DNA from: Bacteroidales bacterium
GTDB taxonomy: Bacteria; Bacteroidota; Bacteroidia; Bacteroidales; VadinHA17
Reading direction: 5' to 3'
Assembly (NCBI GenBank): GCA_009881065.1
Contig: WXFE01000050.1
Span: 1 to 33,545, forward strand
DNA: 33,545 nt
The position numbers were made by a program, and so were the translations under genes. This document shows positions 16,075 to 25,043 of the stretch, one piece after another; positions within the stretch are counted from its first letter, which is position 1, and each line of letters begins with the position of its first letter. Under the pieces are notes generated by a model. The model saw nothing but the letters and a program-made list of their open reading frames with translations, made no database searches and was not told the origin of the DNA.

Positions 16075-16823
16075 AAGGAGAGTTTCTCCCTGAGCATCTT
16101 GTATCCGGCCCGGCTAACCGGTATCTTTTCACCTGACCTGAGCACGGCAACATAGTTATCCTTGCTGTAAGGCTCAAGGCGGGTGATCTGTTCAACGTTC
16201 ACGATAAATGACCTGTGAACTCTTATGAACAGGTCGGGAGGGAGATGCTCCTCATAATACTTCATGGTCTTGGGCTTGAGCGCTTTCCCCTCACTGTAAT
16301 AGATCATCACATAATCATCCTCGGCCGCCAGGTAATAGACATTGTTCAGAGGAATGATCTTGATTCCCGCCCCCTTTCTGAAGACTATCCTGGTGAGAAA
16401 TTCTTCCGCTTCGGAGGCTGCAGCCACCAGTTTTTCAATTTTGTCATGCTCAGGCGCCTTTGTCTCCAGCCGGTTCAGTGCCCTGGCAAGAGCATCATCA
16501 AACCTCTCCTTTGAAAAAGGTTTGAGGAGATAGTCCACGGCGTTCAGTTCGAAAGCCCTGATGGCATACTGGTCAAAGGCGGTGGTGAATATCACCTCCG
16601 GCTTTTCATCTATCACCTCAAGCAGCTCGAAACCGGTCAGCCTGGGCATCTGTATATCGAGGAAGATAAGATCGGGTCTCTTTTCCTTTATCTCCCTGGC
16701 CCCGCAGAATCCGTCTACACATTCACCAACAATCTCCACCTCAGGATGATCGGCGAGCATAAACCTGATCAGTTCCCTTGCCGGAGCTTCGTCTTCAATG
16801 ATCAGTGCTCTGATTGTTTTCAT
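16071..16823 (-). CDS. LytTR-family response regulator
   Basis: A 250-residue regulator. The receiver domain (1-125) has acidic EDE at 10-12, phospho-acceptor Asp56 in FLDIQMP, and Lys in LLKPF. The LytTR DNA-binding domain (about 145-250) shows YLAAEDDYVMIYY, then FIRVHRSFIVNVEQI and a closing KIPVSRAGYKMLREKL. It is activated by phosphorylation from a LytS-type kinase, almost certainly the one encoded 19 bp upstream. Its targets are not visible, but the kinase operon includes a LiaF-like membrane protein, which suggests cell-envelope sensing. Confidence 0.93.
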   Translation of the reverse strand: MKTIRALIIEDEAPARELIRFMLADHPEVEIVGECVDGFCGAREIKEKRPDLIFLDIQMPRLTGFELLEVIDEKPEVIFTTAFDQYAIRAFELNAVDYLLKPFSKERFDDALARALNRLETKAPEHDKIEKLVAAASEAEEFLTRIVFRKGAGIKIIPLNNVYYLAAEDDYVMIYYSEGKALKPKTMKYYEEHLPPDLFIRVHRSFIVNVEQITRLEPYSKDNYVAVLRSGEKIPVSRAGYKMLREKLSF

Positions 16824-16842
16824 GGTTTAATTATGCTGTTAA

Positions 16843-17901
16843 TCATGATTTTCGGAATGGAAATCTTACAATCACCGTGAAGCTGTCATCTCCGTGATTC
16901 ACCGTGAGGTCAGCCTTGTCGCCAAAGAACAGCTCAAGCCTGCTGCTGACATTCTTAAGGCCTATGCCTGCCCCTTTCCTGGTCACAACGGAGTCAGTGT
17001 CAACATTGTTTAAAATGGTGATTATAACCATTTCATTCTGCTTCCTGATGGTTGTTCTGATTATAACTTCTCCGGTCGACTCATAAACCCCGTGTTTGAC
17101 GGCGTTTTCATAGAGTGGCTGGAGCAGCATTCCCGGCATAAGCGCCGGAAGGCATTCCGGGTTGATATCCTCTTCAATCCTTAGCCTTTCACCGAATCTC
17201 ACCTTTTCAATCTGCAGGTAAAGCCTGAGGCTCTCCATCTCGTTCCCGAGGGTCACCGGCTGTTCGCTCCTTGATGAGAGCGAATAGCGCATGAATTCAG
17301 ACAGCTTTACAATCATATCCCTGGCCTTCAGCGGATCTGTCACGGTGAGTGAGCTGATTGAGTTAAGGCTGTTGAACAGGAAGTGAGGATTTATCTGTGA
17401 CCGGAGCATCTTCAGCTCGCCTTCGCGTACCTGTGCTTCAAGCTGGGCCTGCCGTGCCACCTTTTCAGCCAGCCTCGAGGAGCTCAGGAACAGGTAGTAG
17501 ACAAGTATCATGACGAAGAAGACCAGCACACCGGCGGTAGCCCTGAAAATCAGGACAGAATGCCAGAAGATGTCATAATCCACCTTTTCGGCAACAAGCA
17601 TCCTTACGATGATCTTCGACCCGAAGAGCCATGCAAGAATCGTCAGTGAACCGGTCAGGAGGACGTTTACAATTGTTGTATAGACCTGGTTATCCTCCTT
17701 CAGGAGGAACCTTAAAGGAAACCATACAGCCAGTCCCAGGATGCCGAAAAAAATCATTGAAATCACTCCGTCGGCAAATGCCGTATCGGCAGGGATTCCA
17801 TAGCCAAAATGAATAACCAGTGACTGGCCTGCTGCAAGAATAAGCCAGGCCAGCCACCACACAAAGAACCTCGTTCTGTTTTCCAGTAACGGATGCTTCA
17901 T
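16843..17901 (-). CDS. LytS-type sensor histidine kinase (His_kinase family)
   Basis: A 352-residue kinase. Four membrane helices lie at about 12-32, 44-65, 76-100 and 117-139. A short coiled coil (about 141-165) leads to the phospho-acceptor motif QINPHFLFNSLNSIS with His173. The ATPase half has LQPLYENAVKHGV (N box) and GAGIGLKNVSSRLELFFG (G box). The absence of a large extracytoplasmic domain suggests an intramembrane-sensing kinase that takes its input from a partner. The LiaF-like gene ends 3 bp upstream, a plausible partner; the LytTR regulator follows 19 bp downstream. Confidence 0.93.
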   Translation of the reverse strand: MKHPLLENRTRFFVWWLAWLILAAGQSLVIHFGYGIPADTAFADGVISMIFFGILGLAVWFPLRFLLKEDNQVYTTIVNVLLTGSLTILAWLFGSKIIVRMLVAEKVDYDIFWHSVLIFRATAGVLVFFVMILVYYLFLSSSRLAEKVARQAQLEAQVREGELKMLRSQINPHFLFNSLNSISSLTVTDPLKARDMIVKLSEFMRYSLSSRSEQPVTLGNEMESLRLYLQIEKVRFGERLRIEEDINPECLPALMPGMLLQPLYENAVKHGVYESTGEVIIRTTIRKQNEMVIITILNNVDTDSVVTRKGAGIGLKNVSSRLELFFGDKADLTVNHGDDSFTVIVRFPFRKS

Positions 17902-17904
17902 AAA

Positions 17905-18645
17905 TTATTTGTAACTCTTGATCTCTCCACCTCCGAACATCACGGTACCCTTTATGGTGAGTGACCTCGTATTATCCCTGATCACATCACCCCTCATCTT
18001 CCTGCTGTCAGAAAATCCCCCGAGAATGGGTGTGATTTCAATCACCACGTTCCAGCTTTCAGGAACAATGATGGTTGTTCCCCCAAAGATACAGGTAATC
18101 TCAATTACATTGTCACCCGGAGAGAGTGATGAGTGTGTCAGGTCAACCTCACCACCTCCGAAGATAGAAGTGATCTTGCCTCCCCGGAAGTTATCGGTGA
18201 TGAGTTGCCGCTCGGCTCCGCTGAAGACATTCACGTAATCAATATAATCTGCCTTGTTGACCGTTGAAAAGTCGAGCTTCTTCACCAGCCGTTTTGAGTT
18301 CACCAGGAGCACAATACCAAGTACTATGAAGAGTGCAGGCCAGAAGAAGTTGAATGACCTGAAGAAGTCGGTGAATAGTTCCGGGATCAGGAAGAATCCT
18401 CCCACGGAGATCATTACAATCCCGGGAGTCTTGTTGTCTGATCCGTTGAGGACGATGATGCCTATCACTATCAGCAGCATCTGCCAGCTGAAGATGATGT
18501 TATCAATGAAGTCATCAAGGGGTTCCGGCAACACAGTCGATTTCTTGACGATAAGGATCAGTCCTGCGATGATCAGAAGCACTCCTATGATGAACCTGTT
18601 CGAGGTTTCCGGGTTTCTTGCCGGTTTTTTCAATTCATTTTCCAT
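17905..18645 (-). CDS. LiaF-like membrane protein
   Basis: A 246-residue protein. Three or four membrane helices lie in the first 120 residues (FIIGVLLIIAGLILIV, then WQMLLIVIGIIVL, IVMISVGGFFLIPEL and FWPALFIVLGIVLLV). The C-terminal half is a right-handed beta domain with repeated FGGGEV/IFGGTTI/LGGFSD/FGGGEI motifs, the pattern of the LiaF C-terminal (cell-wall antibiotic response) domain. In Firmicutes LiaF restrains the LiaRS two-component system. Here it precedes a LytS/LytTR pair by 3 bp, so a similar control function is likely but not shown. Confidence 0.85.
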   Translation of the reverse strand: MENELKKPARNPETSNRFIIGVLLIIAGLILIVKKSTVLPEPLDDFIDNIIFSWQMLLIVIGIIVLNGSDNKTPGIVMISVGGFFLIPELFTDFFRSFNFFWPALFIVLGIVLLVNSKRLVKKLDFSTVNKADYIDYVNVFSGAERQLITDNFRGGKITSIFGGGEVDLTHSSLSPGDNVIEITCIFGGTTIIVPESWNVVIEITPILGGFSDSRKMRGDVIRDNTRSLTIKGTVMFGGGEIKSYK

Positions 18646-18729
18646 AGTTTAAGATTATCAATGGTTTGGTATGTTTGTAAATGATTGCTTATAACTGCCT
18701 GATTGACAGGATTGATTATCTTTTGTGAA

Positions 18730-18754
18730 ATATACATTCCAATTAATTGTATAT
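18730..18754. promoter_or_regulatory. Nested palindrome upstream of the LiaF/LytS/LytTR operon
   Basis: ATATAC and GTATAT arms enclose the perfect palindrome CAATTAATTG (18740-18749), about 90 bp before the LiaF-like ATG. On the minus strand TATATTTC resembles the -7 consensus. The region is very AT-rich, so chance is possible. Confidence 0.25.
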
Positions 18755-18803
18755 ATGTCTGTCAACAAATATTTACGGGCCTGTTAATCATTAAATGTTA
18801 CTG

Positions 18804-19139
18804 TTATCTGCAACTTTTTGCAAGTGGTTTCAGCATGAATGCCACTCCGCAGAGGATCAGCACCACCGGCCAGTAGATCTTTTTATAGGACTCGGTGAGT
18901 TGTATGGCCATATCCGGCATGAGAAACCAGAATCCTATTGCAAAAAAGATAACTGCTGACACAAGTTTAAAGCTGAGGAGCAACCACACTCCGAAAAAAA
19001 TGAGCAGCATCTGCCAGCTGAAATATTCAGGAATATCTCCCAGCCCGAGAAGGTCAAGCTTTGCGACGAACATAACAATTCCCAGTGATATCAGGAACTT
19101 TGCTATGCCTGTGAACGGATTACCGTGTTTCTCTTTCAT
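18804..19139 (-). CDS. Small LiaF transmembrane-domain-like protein (DUF5668 type)
   Basis: A 111-residue membrane protein with four hydrophobic segments (FLISLGIVMFVAKL, WQMLLIFFGVWLLL, VSAVIFFAIGFWFLMP, WPVVLILCGVAFML). It resembles the membrane half of the next gene, including the FSWQMLL motif found in both, but lacks the beta domain. It may be a paralogue that partners the LiaF-like protein. A 158-bp gap separates it from that gene, so it could be the first gene of the operon or a separate unit. No catalytic motif is present. Confidence 0.6.
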   Translation of the reverse strand: MKEKHGNPFTGIAKFLISLGIVMFVAKLDLLGLGDIPEYFSWQMLLIFFGVWLLLSFKLVSAVIFFAIGFWFLMPDMAIQLTESYKKIYWPVVLILCGVAFMLKPLAKSCR

Positions 19140-19293
19140 GGTGACTGATTTGATTCTGGCCTCAAAAATATTAATGCTGGTTCAATCCGTGCCACTCATT
19201 TCCGGCAGGGAGCGGATAAACACCGGTGAACAGCGAAGAAAACAGGCGGTGTTACTTTTTTGTTCATAATTTTTTTATTTGGAAGAGGATTTA

Positions 19294-19301
19294 TAATTTT
19301 G
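19294..19301 (+). promoter_or_regulatory. Candidate -7 element before the yceD-rpmF-plsX-fabH operon
   Basis: TAATTTTG matches TAnnTTTG, 19 bp before the ATG at 19321. No TTG sits at the usual 19-21 nt distance, so the -33 element is unclear. Confidence 0.35.
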
Positions 19302-19320
19302 CAGACCGAAAAAAAAGAAG

Positions 19321-19842
19321 ATGCCCGGATTGTATTCCATACCGCTCGCGGGACTAAAGGAGGCCAGATATACCTATGATTTTCAGATAGGGAACCATCT
19401 CTTCGGGTTATATGAGGAGTCTGAGATAAAGAAGGGAGAGTTTCGTGCGGTGGTGGTGCTTCAGAAATGTTCGACGCATATTGAGTTTGACATAGTCATC
19501 AACGGGAAGGCCGAGGTGATCTGTGACAGATGCCTTGAACCCTTTTACATGCCAGTCTCAACTGCCAAAAGGCTTTTTGTAAGGCAGGGGAGTGAGTGGG
19601 AGGAATCTGATCCGGACATGATTACCATGCCGATGGATGAAAATGAAATAGATCTGAGTCAGTTTTTCTATGATTACATCCACCTGGCGTTACCCATTAA
19701 GCGCATTCATCCTGATGATGCCGATGGCAACAGCACCTGCAATCCGGACATGATCAGGCGACTGAATGATCTCCTTGTTCACGGTGAGGTACAAACCGAT
19801 CCGCGCTGGGATGATCTGAAAAAACTGACAGGGTATAATTAA
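19321..19842 (+). CDS. yceD: DUF177 protein (YceD family)
   Basis: A 173-residue protein with the family core VICDRCLEPFYMPV (Cys68 and Cys71) and the acidic patch EIDLSQFFYDYIHLALPIK, followed by DPRWDDLKKL near the C-terminus. The gene always lies before rpmF in many bacteria, as here (17 bp gap). It is linked to 23S rRNA processing or stability in plants and E. coli, but the exact activity is not settled. It opens the operon that continues with rpmF, plsX and fabH. Confidence 0.88.
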   Translation: MPGLYSIPLAGLKEARYTYDFQIGNHLFGLYEESEIKKGEFRAVVVLQKCSTHIEFDIVINGKAEVICDRCLEPFYMPVSTAKRLFVRQGSEWEESDPDMITMPMDENEIDLSQFFYDYIHLALPIKRIHPDDADGNSTCNPDMIRRLNDLLVHGEVQTDPRWDDLKKLTGYN

Positions 19843-19859
19843 CTCAATTCATTACTGCG

Positions 19860-20045
19860 ATGCCAAATCCAAAACACAGACACTCCGCTACCAGGAGAGA
19901 CAAGAGGAGGACACACTACAAGGCAGTGGCTCCCACAACAGCTGCATGCACAAACTGCGGGTCAGCCCATCTCTACCACAGGGTCTGCCCTGAGTGCGGA
20001 TACTACAGGGGAAAGCTTGCCGTTGAGAAGAAGACGACAGCCTGA
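19860..20045 (+). CDS. rpmF: 50S ribosomal protein L32
   Basis: 61 residues starting MPNPKHRHSATRRDKRRTHY, the standard L32 N-terminus. Four cysteines (30, 33, 43, 46) form the zinc ribbon CTNC...CPEC, so this is the zinc-bound (C+) type. The gene sits between yceD and plsX, the conserved arrangement that couples ribosome and lipid synthesis. Confidence 0.98.
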   Translation: MPNPKHRHSATRRDKRRTHYKAVAPTTAACTNCGSAHLYHRVCPECGYYRGKLAVEKKTTA

Positions 20046-20073
20046 CGCTCTTTCCGTTCAAAAAATCTGAACG

Positions 20074-21018
20074 ATGAAGATAGGTCTTGATGCAATGGGA
20101 GGTGATTACGCTCCCAATGCTGTTATTGAGGGAGCATTTGACGCACTCGGACAGATGTCGTCAGGTGACCGTATTGTGCTTATCGGTGACAACGGCCGGA
20201 TAAGGGAGAAGCTTGCATCGCTTGATGCAGACGCCTCTCTTTTTGATATTGTGCCTACATCACAGGTAATTGAGATGTCAGACCATCCGGCCAAGGCGTT
20301 TTCGCAGAAGCGTGATTCGTCTATCGCGGTCGGGTATGGCATGCTCAAGAAGGGCCTCATCAACGGATTTGCCAGCGCCGGGAATACCGGAGCAATGATG
20401 GTGGGAGCAAGTTATACCGTGAATGTCATTCCGGGCGTTTTCAGACCGGCACTCGCAGCACTGATACCAAATATTAACGGGAAATCTTCAATCATACTTG
20501 ATGTCGGAATCAATCCTGACAGCAAACCTGACGTTTTGCTCCAGTACGGAATACTTGGCTCCGTATATGCAAAACATGTGCTTGGCGTAAAAGAACCAAC
20601 GGTAGGCCTCCTGAACATAGGAAAGGAGAAAGCCAAGGGGTCTGCAGCAGTGAAAGCGGCATATGAACTCCTGAGTGAAAGCAGTGATGTCACCTTCAGG
20701 GGCAATGTCGAAGGCCACAACCTCTTCACCGATGAGATGGCCGACGTAATAGTGTGCGACGGATTCGTGGGAAATGTGGTTCTTAAAATGGCTGAAAAAC
20801 TATATGTTGTAGCAAGGTCAAAAGGCATCAAAGACAGCTTTTTTGACAGACTCAATTTCGAGGTGGTGGGAGGGACACCGGTTCTGGGCATAAATGAAAA
20901 CGTAGTGGTCGGACACGGAATATCAAACCGTATGGCCATTATGAATATGCTGCTCCGGACCCGTGATGTGGTGCAGGCAGATCTTGCAGGAAAGATCAGG
21001 GAAGCATTCGGAGCATGA
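20074..21018 (+). CDS. plsX: Phosphate acyltransferase PlsX
   Basis: 314 residues, the usual family length. The start [20 protein letters not shown], the central SAGNTGAMM, and [13 protein letters not shown] and [13 protein letters not shown]-like blocks (here [17 protein letters not shown]) identify PlsX. It converts acyl-ACP and phosphate to acyl-phosphate, the donor for PlsY in phosphatidic acid synthesis, and acts at the inner face of the membrane. It overlaps fabH by 4 bp (ATGA), indicating translational coupling. Confidence 0.97.
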   Translation: MKIGLDAMGGDYAPNAVIEGAFDALGQMSSGDRIVLIGDNGRIREKLASLDADASLFDIVPTSQVIEMSDHPAKAFSQKRDSSIAVGYGMLKKGLINGFASAGNTGAMMVGASYTVNVIPGVFRPALAALIPNINGKSSIILDVGINPDSKPDVLLQYGILGSVYAKHVLGVKEPTVGLLNIGKEKAKGSAAVKAAYELLSESSDVTFRGNVEGHNLFTDEMADVIVCDGFVGNVVLKMAEKLYVVARSKGIKDSFFDRLNFEVVGGTPVLGINENVVVGHGISNRMAIMNMLLRTRDVVQADLAGKIREAFGA

Positions 21019-22013
21019 CTAAAATAAGGGCAGCTATAACAGGCATCAATGCCTGGACACCGGAATACCGGCTCACCAACCAGGAATTGTCCGGGATGGT
21101 TGAAACCACCGATGAGTGGATCATGCAACGCGTCGGCATAAAGGAGCGAAGAATCCTGAAGGGGGAAGGGAAGGGCACATCTGACCTGGGTGAGCCTGCC
21201 GTCAGAGGCTTGCTTGAAAAGACAGGCACACGCCCGGAGGAGATCGATCTCCTCATCTGTGCAACTGTCACCCCTGACATGGCATTCCCGGCAACGGCCA
21301 ACATCATTTCCGACAAGGTCGGGATTAAAAACGCATTCAGCTTCGACATAAACGCTGCCTGCTCCGGGTTCCTTTTCGCACTCCAGACAGCAGCCGCATA
21401 CGTCGAGACAGGGAGGTACAAAAAGGTGATAGTGGTCGGCTCTGACAAGATGTCGTCTATTACTGACTATACTGACCGGACCACATGCACCCTCTTCGGT
21501 GATGCCGCGGGAGCAGTACTCCTGGAACCCACATACGAAGAGCTGGGTGTGATGGATTATATTTTCAGAACCGACGGGTCAGGAAGAAAATACCTTCACA
21601 TGAAGGCAGGAGGCTCTGTGAGGCCCGCATCCCATGATACCGTGGGAGGACGGGAACATTATATATACCAGGAAGGACAGGCTGTCTTCAGGTTCGCCGT
21701 ATCCAATATGGCCGATGTGGCGGTCGAAATCATGGAAAAGAATAACCTCGGCCCCGATGACATTAACTGGCTCGTACCTCACCAGGCAAACCTCAGGATA
21801 ATAGACGCCACCGGGCGGAGAATGGGACTGCCCCCTGAAAAGGTGATGATCAACATCCAAAAGTACGGTAACACCACCGCCGCCACCATACCATTGGTAA
21901 TCTGGGAGTTCGAGAAGAAACTCAGGAAGGGCGACAACCTCATCCTGGCAGCTTTCGGAGGAGGATTCACATGGGGCAGCATATGGCTCAGGTGGGCCTA
22001 TGACCCGGCCTGA
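21015..22013 (+). CDS. fabH: Beta-ketoacyl-ACP synthase III
   Basis: 332 residues with the complete catalytic triad: Cys116 in NAACSGF, His256 in VPHQANLRI and Asn286 in YGNTTAAT. It condenses acetyl-CoA (or a branched short-chain acyl-CoA) with malonyl-ACP to start fatty acid synthesis. The C-terminal FGGGFTWGS glycine-rich motif is intact. As the last gene of the yceD-rpmF-plsX-fabH operon it shares a 4-bp overlap with plsX. The primer preference cannot be told from sequence, although branched-chain use is common in Bacteroidota. Confidence 0.97.
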   Translation: MTKIRAAITGINAWTPEYRLTNQELSGMVETTDEWIMQRVGIKERRILKGEGKGTSDLGEPAVRGLLEKTGTRPEEIDLLICATVTPDMAFPATANIISDKVGIKNAFSFDINAACSGFLFALQTAAAYVETGRYKKVIVVGSDKMSSITDYTDRTTCTLFGDAAGAVLLEPTYEELGVMDYIFRTDGSGRKYLHMKAGGSVRPASHDTVGGREHYIYQEGQAVFRFAVSNMADVAVEIMEKNNLGPDDINWLVPHQANLRIIDATGRRMGLPPEKVMINIQKYGNTTAATIPLVIWEFEKKLRKGDNLILAAFGGGFTWGSIWLRWAYDPA

Positions 22014-22130
22014 TGAAAGAGATTTTTGCACCCTGGCTTTTTACTCCCCTTTTTTACTCATCCGGCACAATAAGTTTTTATATTTACGTGTTAAATAATT
22101 TTAAGGGGAATCAGGAATAAACAGATTACT

Positions 22131-22523
22131 ATGGCAAAAATAATTGAGACAGACAACAGCAATGCAGTCAACCTCATCAGCCAGGGAACAGAGATCACGG
22201 GTGATATAAAATCAACCGGCGATATCCGCATAGACGGAATCCTTAACGGCAACATGAGCACCAGGGGAAAGGTGGTCATCGGCCCCACCGGAAAGGTTAA
22301 GGGGGAAGTGGAATGCAAAAACTCTGAAGTTTCAGGCCTGATTGAAGGAAAGATAACCGTGTCACAGCTCCTTAACCTGAAAGCCTCATCAAAAATAAAC
22401 GGCACCATCATTACCAACAAGCTGTCAATAGAACCGGGAGCTGTATTTACCGGCAACTGCGTCATGAAGGAGGGTGAAAACGGTGGAACAGCAGCAGCCA
22501 AACCCAAAGAACAAGGTAAATAA
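22131..22523 (+). CDS. Bactofilin (polymer-forming cytoskeletal protein)
   Basis: 130 residues dominated by a beta-helix with regular turns (GTEITGDIKSTGDIRIDGIL, GKVVIGPTGKVKGEVE, SEVSGLIEGKITV), the DUF583/bactofilin pattern. Short hydrophilic tails flank the core. Bactofilins polymerise without nucleotide into filaments that scaffold envelope or shape enzymes. It overlaps the AtpZ-like gene by 50 bp, which puts it at the head of the ATP synthase gene cluster; the link is probably genomic economy rather than shared function, but co-expression is likely. Confidence 0.92.
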   Translation: MAKIIETDNSNAVNLISQGTEITGDIKSTGDIRIDGILNGNMSTRGKVVIGPTGKVKGEVECKNSEVSGLIEGKITVSQLLNLKASSKINGTIITNKLSIEPGAVFTGNCVMKEGENGGTAAAKPKEQGK

Positions 22524-22734
22524 AGGCAAGCAGGGCCTTGACGCCTACTCCAGATACAGCACCATCGCCATCCAGATGGTGATCATTATCGTTATCACAT
22601 CACTTGGCGGAGTCAAACTTGATAAACTCGCCGGCACGGAACCAATCCTTACGGTTGTGCTGTCACTGCTGGGCGTTGCGTCTGCCATGTGGCTCGTAAT
22701 CAAGGAGGTCTTAAGAAATAAGGGAGATGTTTAA
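22474..22734 (+). CDS. AtpZ/AtpI-like F0F1 ATP synthase accessory protein
   Basis: 86 residues from a GTG at 22474 (a GTG at 22483 is possible). After a hydrophilic N-terminus (KGKQGLDAYSRYSTIAIQMV) there are two membrane helices with the glycine-rich turn SLGGVKLDKL between them, the AtpZ pattern. Family members are thought to help assemble the c-ring or carry Mg2+/Ca2+. It starts within the bactofilin gene and its stop overlaps the next start by 8 bp, so these genes are translationally coupled at the front of the atp cluster. Confidence 0.78.
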   Translation: MKTVEQQQPNPKNKVNKGKQGLDAYSRYSTIAIQMVIIIVITSLGGVKLDKLAGTEPILTVVLSLLGVASAMWLVIKEVLRNKGDV

Positions 22735-23134
22735 ACCCCTGGCAGTCAGATTCTACCTGGGCCTTGGCGCCATCGCCATCTTTTTCATCATCATGGAAAT
22801 GGTAGTTGGAAGGCTTTTCCCCTCTCTCTTCAACATTTCCGCAGCCGCTTTTCTCACTGCAGGCTTCACCCTGACAGCCTTCATTGCACTTTTAATTTTT
22901 TTTAACGGATACCACTCTGACCGGGAAAGAAGTGTTTTTATGACACTAATTGCACTTGGATTGAAGATGGTGCTTTGTTTTGTGCTTGCGCTGCTTTTCT
23001 TTCTTGTCTTTAAAAACAAATCAACAGGTTCAGTAGTATTGTTTTTTATTCTATATTTGGCAATCACAGTATATGTAGTTCTTACATTTACGGGTGTTCT
23101 GAAAAAGAAGTCAGATTTAAGAAATTCAGCTTGA
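22727..23134 (+). CDS. Four-helix membrane protein, AtpI-like
   Basis: 135 residues with four membrane helices (about 10-30, 38-58, 70-95, 100-122) and a charged middle loop (GYHSDRERS). The sequence is weakly conserved, but its place between the AtpZ-like gene and atpB and its layout fit the AtpI-like protein found there in Bacteroidota. AtpI assists c-ring assembly in other bacteria. It overlaps both neighbours, the second through TTGA shared with the atpB start. No catalytic motif is present. Confidence 0.6.
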   Translation: MFKPLAVRFYLGLGAIAIFFIIMEMVVGRLFPSLFNISAAAFLTAGFTLTAFIALLIFFNGYHSDRERSVFMTLIALGLKMVLCFVLALLFFLVFKNKSTGSVVLFFILYLAITVYVVLTFTGVLKKKSDLRNSA

Positions 23135-24207
23135 AAAACAGGTATTTACATCTTCTGCTTCTGGTGCTTGGTTTGCTGGCAGGTACTGTTCCGGCGTTCT
23201 CATCGGGCATCATGGATAAAGAAGGCAAAGCGCACGGCGGCGAAGAGGAATTTGATGCTGCTCCCTTCATCATGGACCACGTTGCCGACTCTCACGAGTG
23301 GCATATCCTGACGAAGAAGGATGGAACAAGTGTAGCCGTTTACCTGCCGGTAATAATTTATGACAGGGAGTCAGGCCTTCATCTCTTCTCATCGCGGAGA
23401 ATAGCTCATGGTCAAAGCTACAAGGGTTTTGCCATAGCCCATGAGGGCAAATATGCGGGCAAGATCATCAGGGTTGACCAGGAGGGTCAGCATGACGGTT
23501 CCAAACCTCCCCTTGACTTTTCGATCACCAAGGCCATCTTCGGGATGATTGTGGCCGCCATTGTTCTTTTATGGCTGATGCTTTCACTGGCACGGAGCTA
23601 CAAAAGAGCAGGCACTGCCGCGCCGAAAGGGTTTCAGGGGGTGGTTGAGCCGGTGATTCTCTTTATCAGGGATGAGATTGCCATTCCGAACATCGGCGAT
23701 AAAAAGCATGCGAAGTTCATGCCCTACCTGCTTACTGTTTTCTTTTTCATACTTATAAACAACCTTCTCGGGCTGATTCCGGTCTTTCCGTTTGGCGCCA
23801 ATGTCACCGGCAATATCAATGTGACCTTTGTTCTGGCGCTATTCACATTTCTGATAACACAGTTCAGTGCCAACAAGTCACACTGGAGGCATGTCTTTGC
23901 TCCTCCCGGTGTGCCCTTCTGGCTGCTGCCCGTCATGGTACCCATAGAGATCATAGGGCTCTTTTCAAAACCTTTTGCACTTATGGTCCGTCTCTTTGCG
24001 AATATCACTGCAGGCCATATAATTGTGCTGAGTCTTGTGACGCTGATATTCATTTTCAAAACGGTGGCTGTAGCTCCTTTTTCCGTCATCTTCGTGCTCT
24101 TCATGGATTGCATTGAGTTGCTGGTGGCTTTCCTGCAGGCATACGTATTCACCCTTCTGTCGGCTCTCTTCATCGGATTGGCCACAGCGGAACCCGAACA
24201 TCATTAA
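23131..24207 (+). CDS. atpB: ATP synthase F0 subunit a
   Basis: 358 residues from a TTG that overlaps the previous stop. A signal-peptide-like N-terminus (1-26) and an extra periplasmic domain (about 27-135) precede the usual a-subunit helices, as is typical for Bacteroidota AtpB. The essential arginine is Arg287 in LMVRLFANITAGH, and the last helix has LLVAFLQAYVFTLLSALFIG. Together with the c-ring it forms the proton channel. The His/Gly-rich stretch (KEGKAHGGEEEF) after the signal is an odd, charged segment. Confidence 0.95.
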   Translation: MKNRYLHLLLLVLGLLAGTVPAFSSGIMDKEGKAHGGEEEFDAAPFIMDHVADSHEWHILTKKDGTSVAVYLPVIIYDRESGLHLFSSRRIAHGQSYKGFAIAHEGKYAGKIIRVDQEGQHDGSKPPLDFSITKAIFGMIVAAIVLLWLMLSLARSYKRAGTAAPKGFQGVVEPVILFIRDEIAIPNIGDKKHAKFMPYLLTVFFFILINNLLGLIPVFPFGANVTGNINVTFVLALFTFLITQFSANKSHWRHVFAPPGVPFWLLPVMVPIEIIGLFSKPFALMVRLFANITAGHIIVLSLVTLIFIFKTVAVAPFSVIFVLFMDCIELLVAFLQAYVFTLLSALFIGLATAEPEHH

Positions 24208-24242
24208 TTATCAATATATCAACTATTTATTTTAACATTTGA

Positions 24243-24461
<219 letters not shown>

Positions 24462-24470
24462 AATCAAAAA

Positions 24471-24497
24471 AAGCCTGCAACGGTTGGTTGCAGGCTT
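24471..24497 (+). promoter_or_regulatory. Intercistronic hairpin between atpE and atpF
   Basis: A perfect 11-bp stem (AAGCCTGCAAC/GTTGCAGGCTT) with a 5-nt loop. The 3' side has only TTTAC, too short for a strong terminator on the plus strand. It may be a partial terminator or an mRNA 3' stabiliser for the atpE transcript. Eight A's lie upstream, so on the minus strand it would look like a terminator. Confidence 0.6.
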
Positions 24498-24526
24498 TAC
24501 AGGTAAATCTTTAAAAACAGCATAAA

Positions 24527-25039
24527 ATGTTACTACAAAGCAGTCTTGCCAGTCCTGCCATTGGGACAATATTCTGGACAACGCTTATCTTCCTCCTCCT
24601 GCTTGTCCTGCTTTGGAAGTTTGCATGGGGGCCTATCATGAAAGCCGTCAAGACGCGTGAAGACATGATCAAAAATTCGCTTGAGTCAGCCGAGAAAGCC
24701 CGTGAGGAGATGAAGGTACTGCAGGCTGACAATGAGATGATCCTGCAAAAGGCGCGCGAGGAGCGTGACAAGATCCTTCGTGATGCCCGCGTGGCCTATG
24801 ACCGTATGATGGCCGAAGCCAGGGAGAAGGGGCAGTCAGAGTCAGACGCGCTGGTGCGCCGTGCCAGGGAGCTCATCGAGCGTGAGAAGGTGACTGCCAT
24901 TGCCGAGGTGAAGAAGGAGGTGGCCAGGCTGGCCATCGAGGTAGCCTCGAAAGTGGTTGGTGAGACCCTTAAAAGCGATGCGGAGCAGCAGAAGCTGATA
25001 GAAAGATATATTAACGAAATAGAAGCAAACAGGAACTGA
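24527..25039 (+). CDS. atpF: ATP synthase F0 subunit b
   Basis: 170 residues. One N-terminal helix (about 11-33, TIFWTTLIFLLLLVLLWKFA) is followed by a long, highly charged coiled coil (about 45-165) rich in E, K and R. The family motif AWGPIMKAVKTREDMIKNSL lies just after the membrane. It is half of the peripheral stator that holds the F1 head; it is probably homodimeric, since only one b-type gene is in the cluster. It ends 4 bp before atpH. Confidence 0.95.
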   Translation: MLLQSSLASPAIGTIFWTTLIFLLLLVLLWKFAWGPIMKAVKTREDMIKNSLESAEKAREEMKVLQADNEMILQKAREERDKILRDARVAYDRMMAEAREKGQSESDALVRRARELIEREKVTAIAEVKKEVARLAIEVASKVVGETLKSDAEQQKLIERYINEIEANRN

Positions 25040-25043
25040 TCCA

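Noticed and set aside
20412-21128. A 238-codon minus-strand frame across plsX and fabH
   Set aside because: Antisense shadow of conserved genes, Ser/Pro/Phe-rich as expected from complementing such codons.
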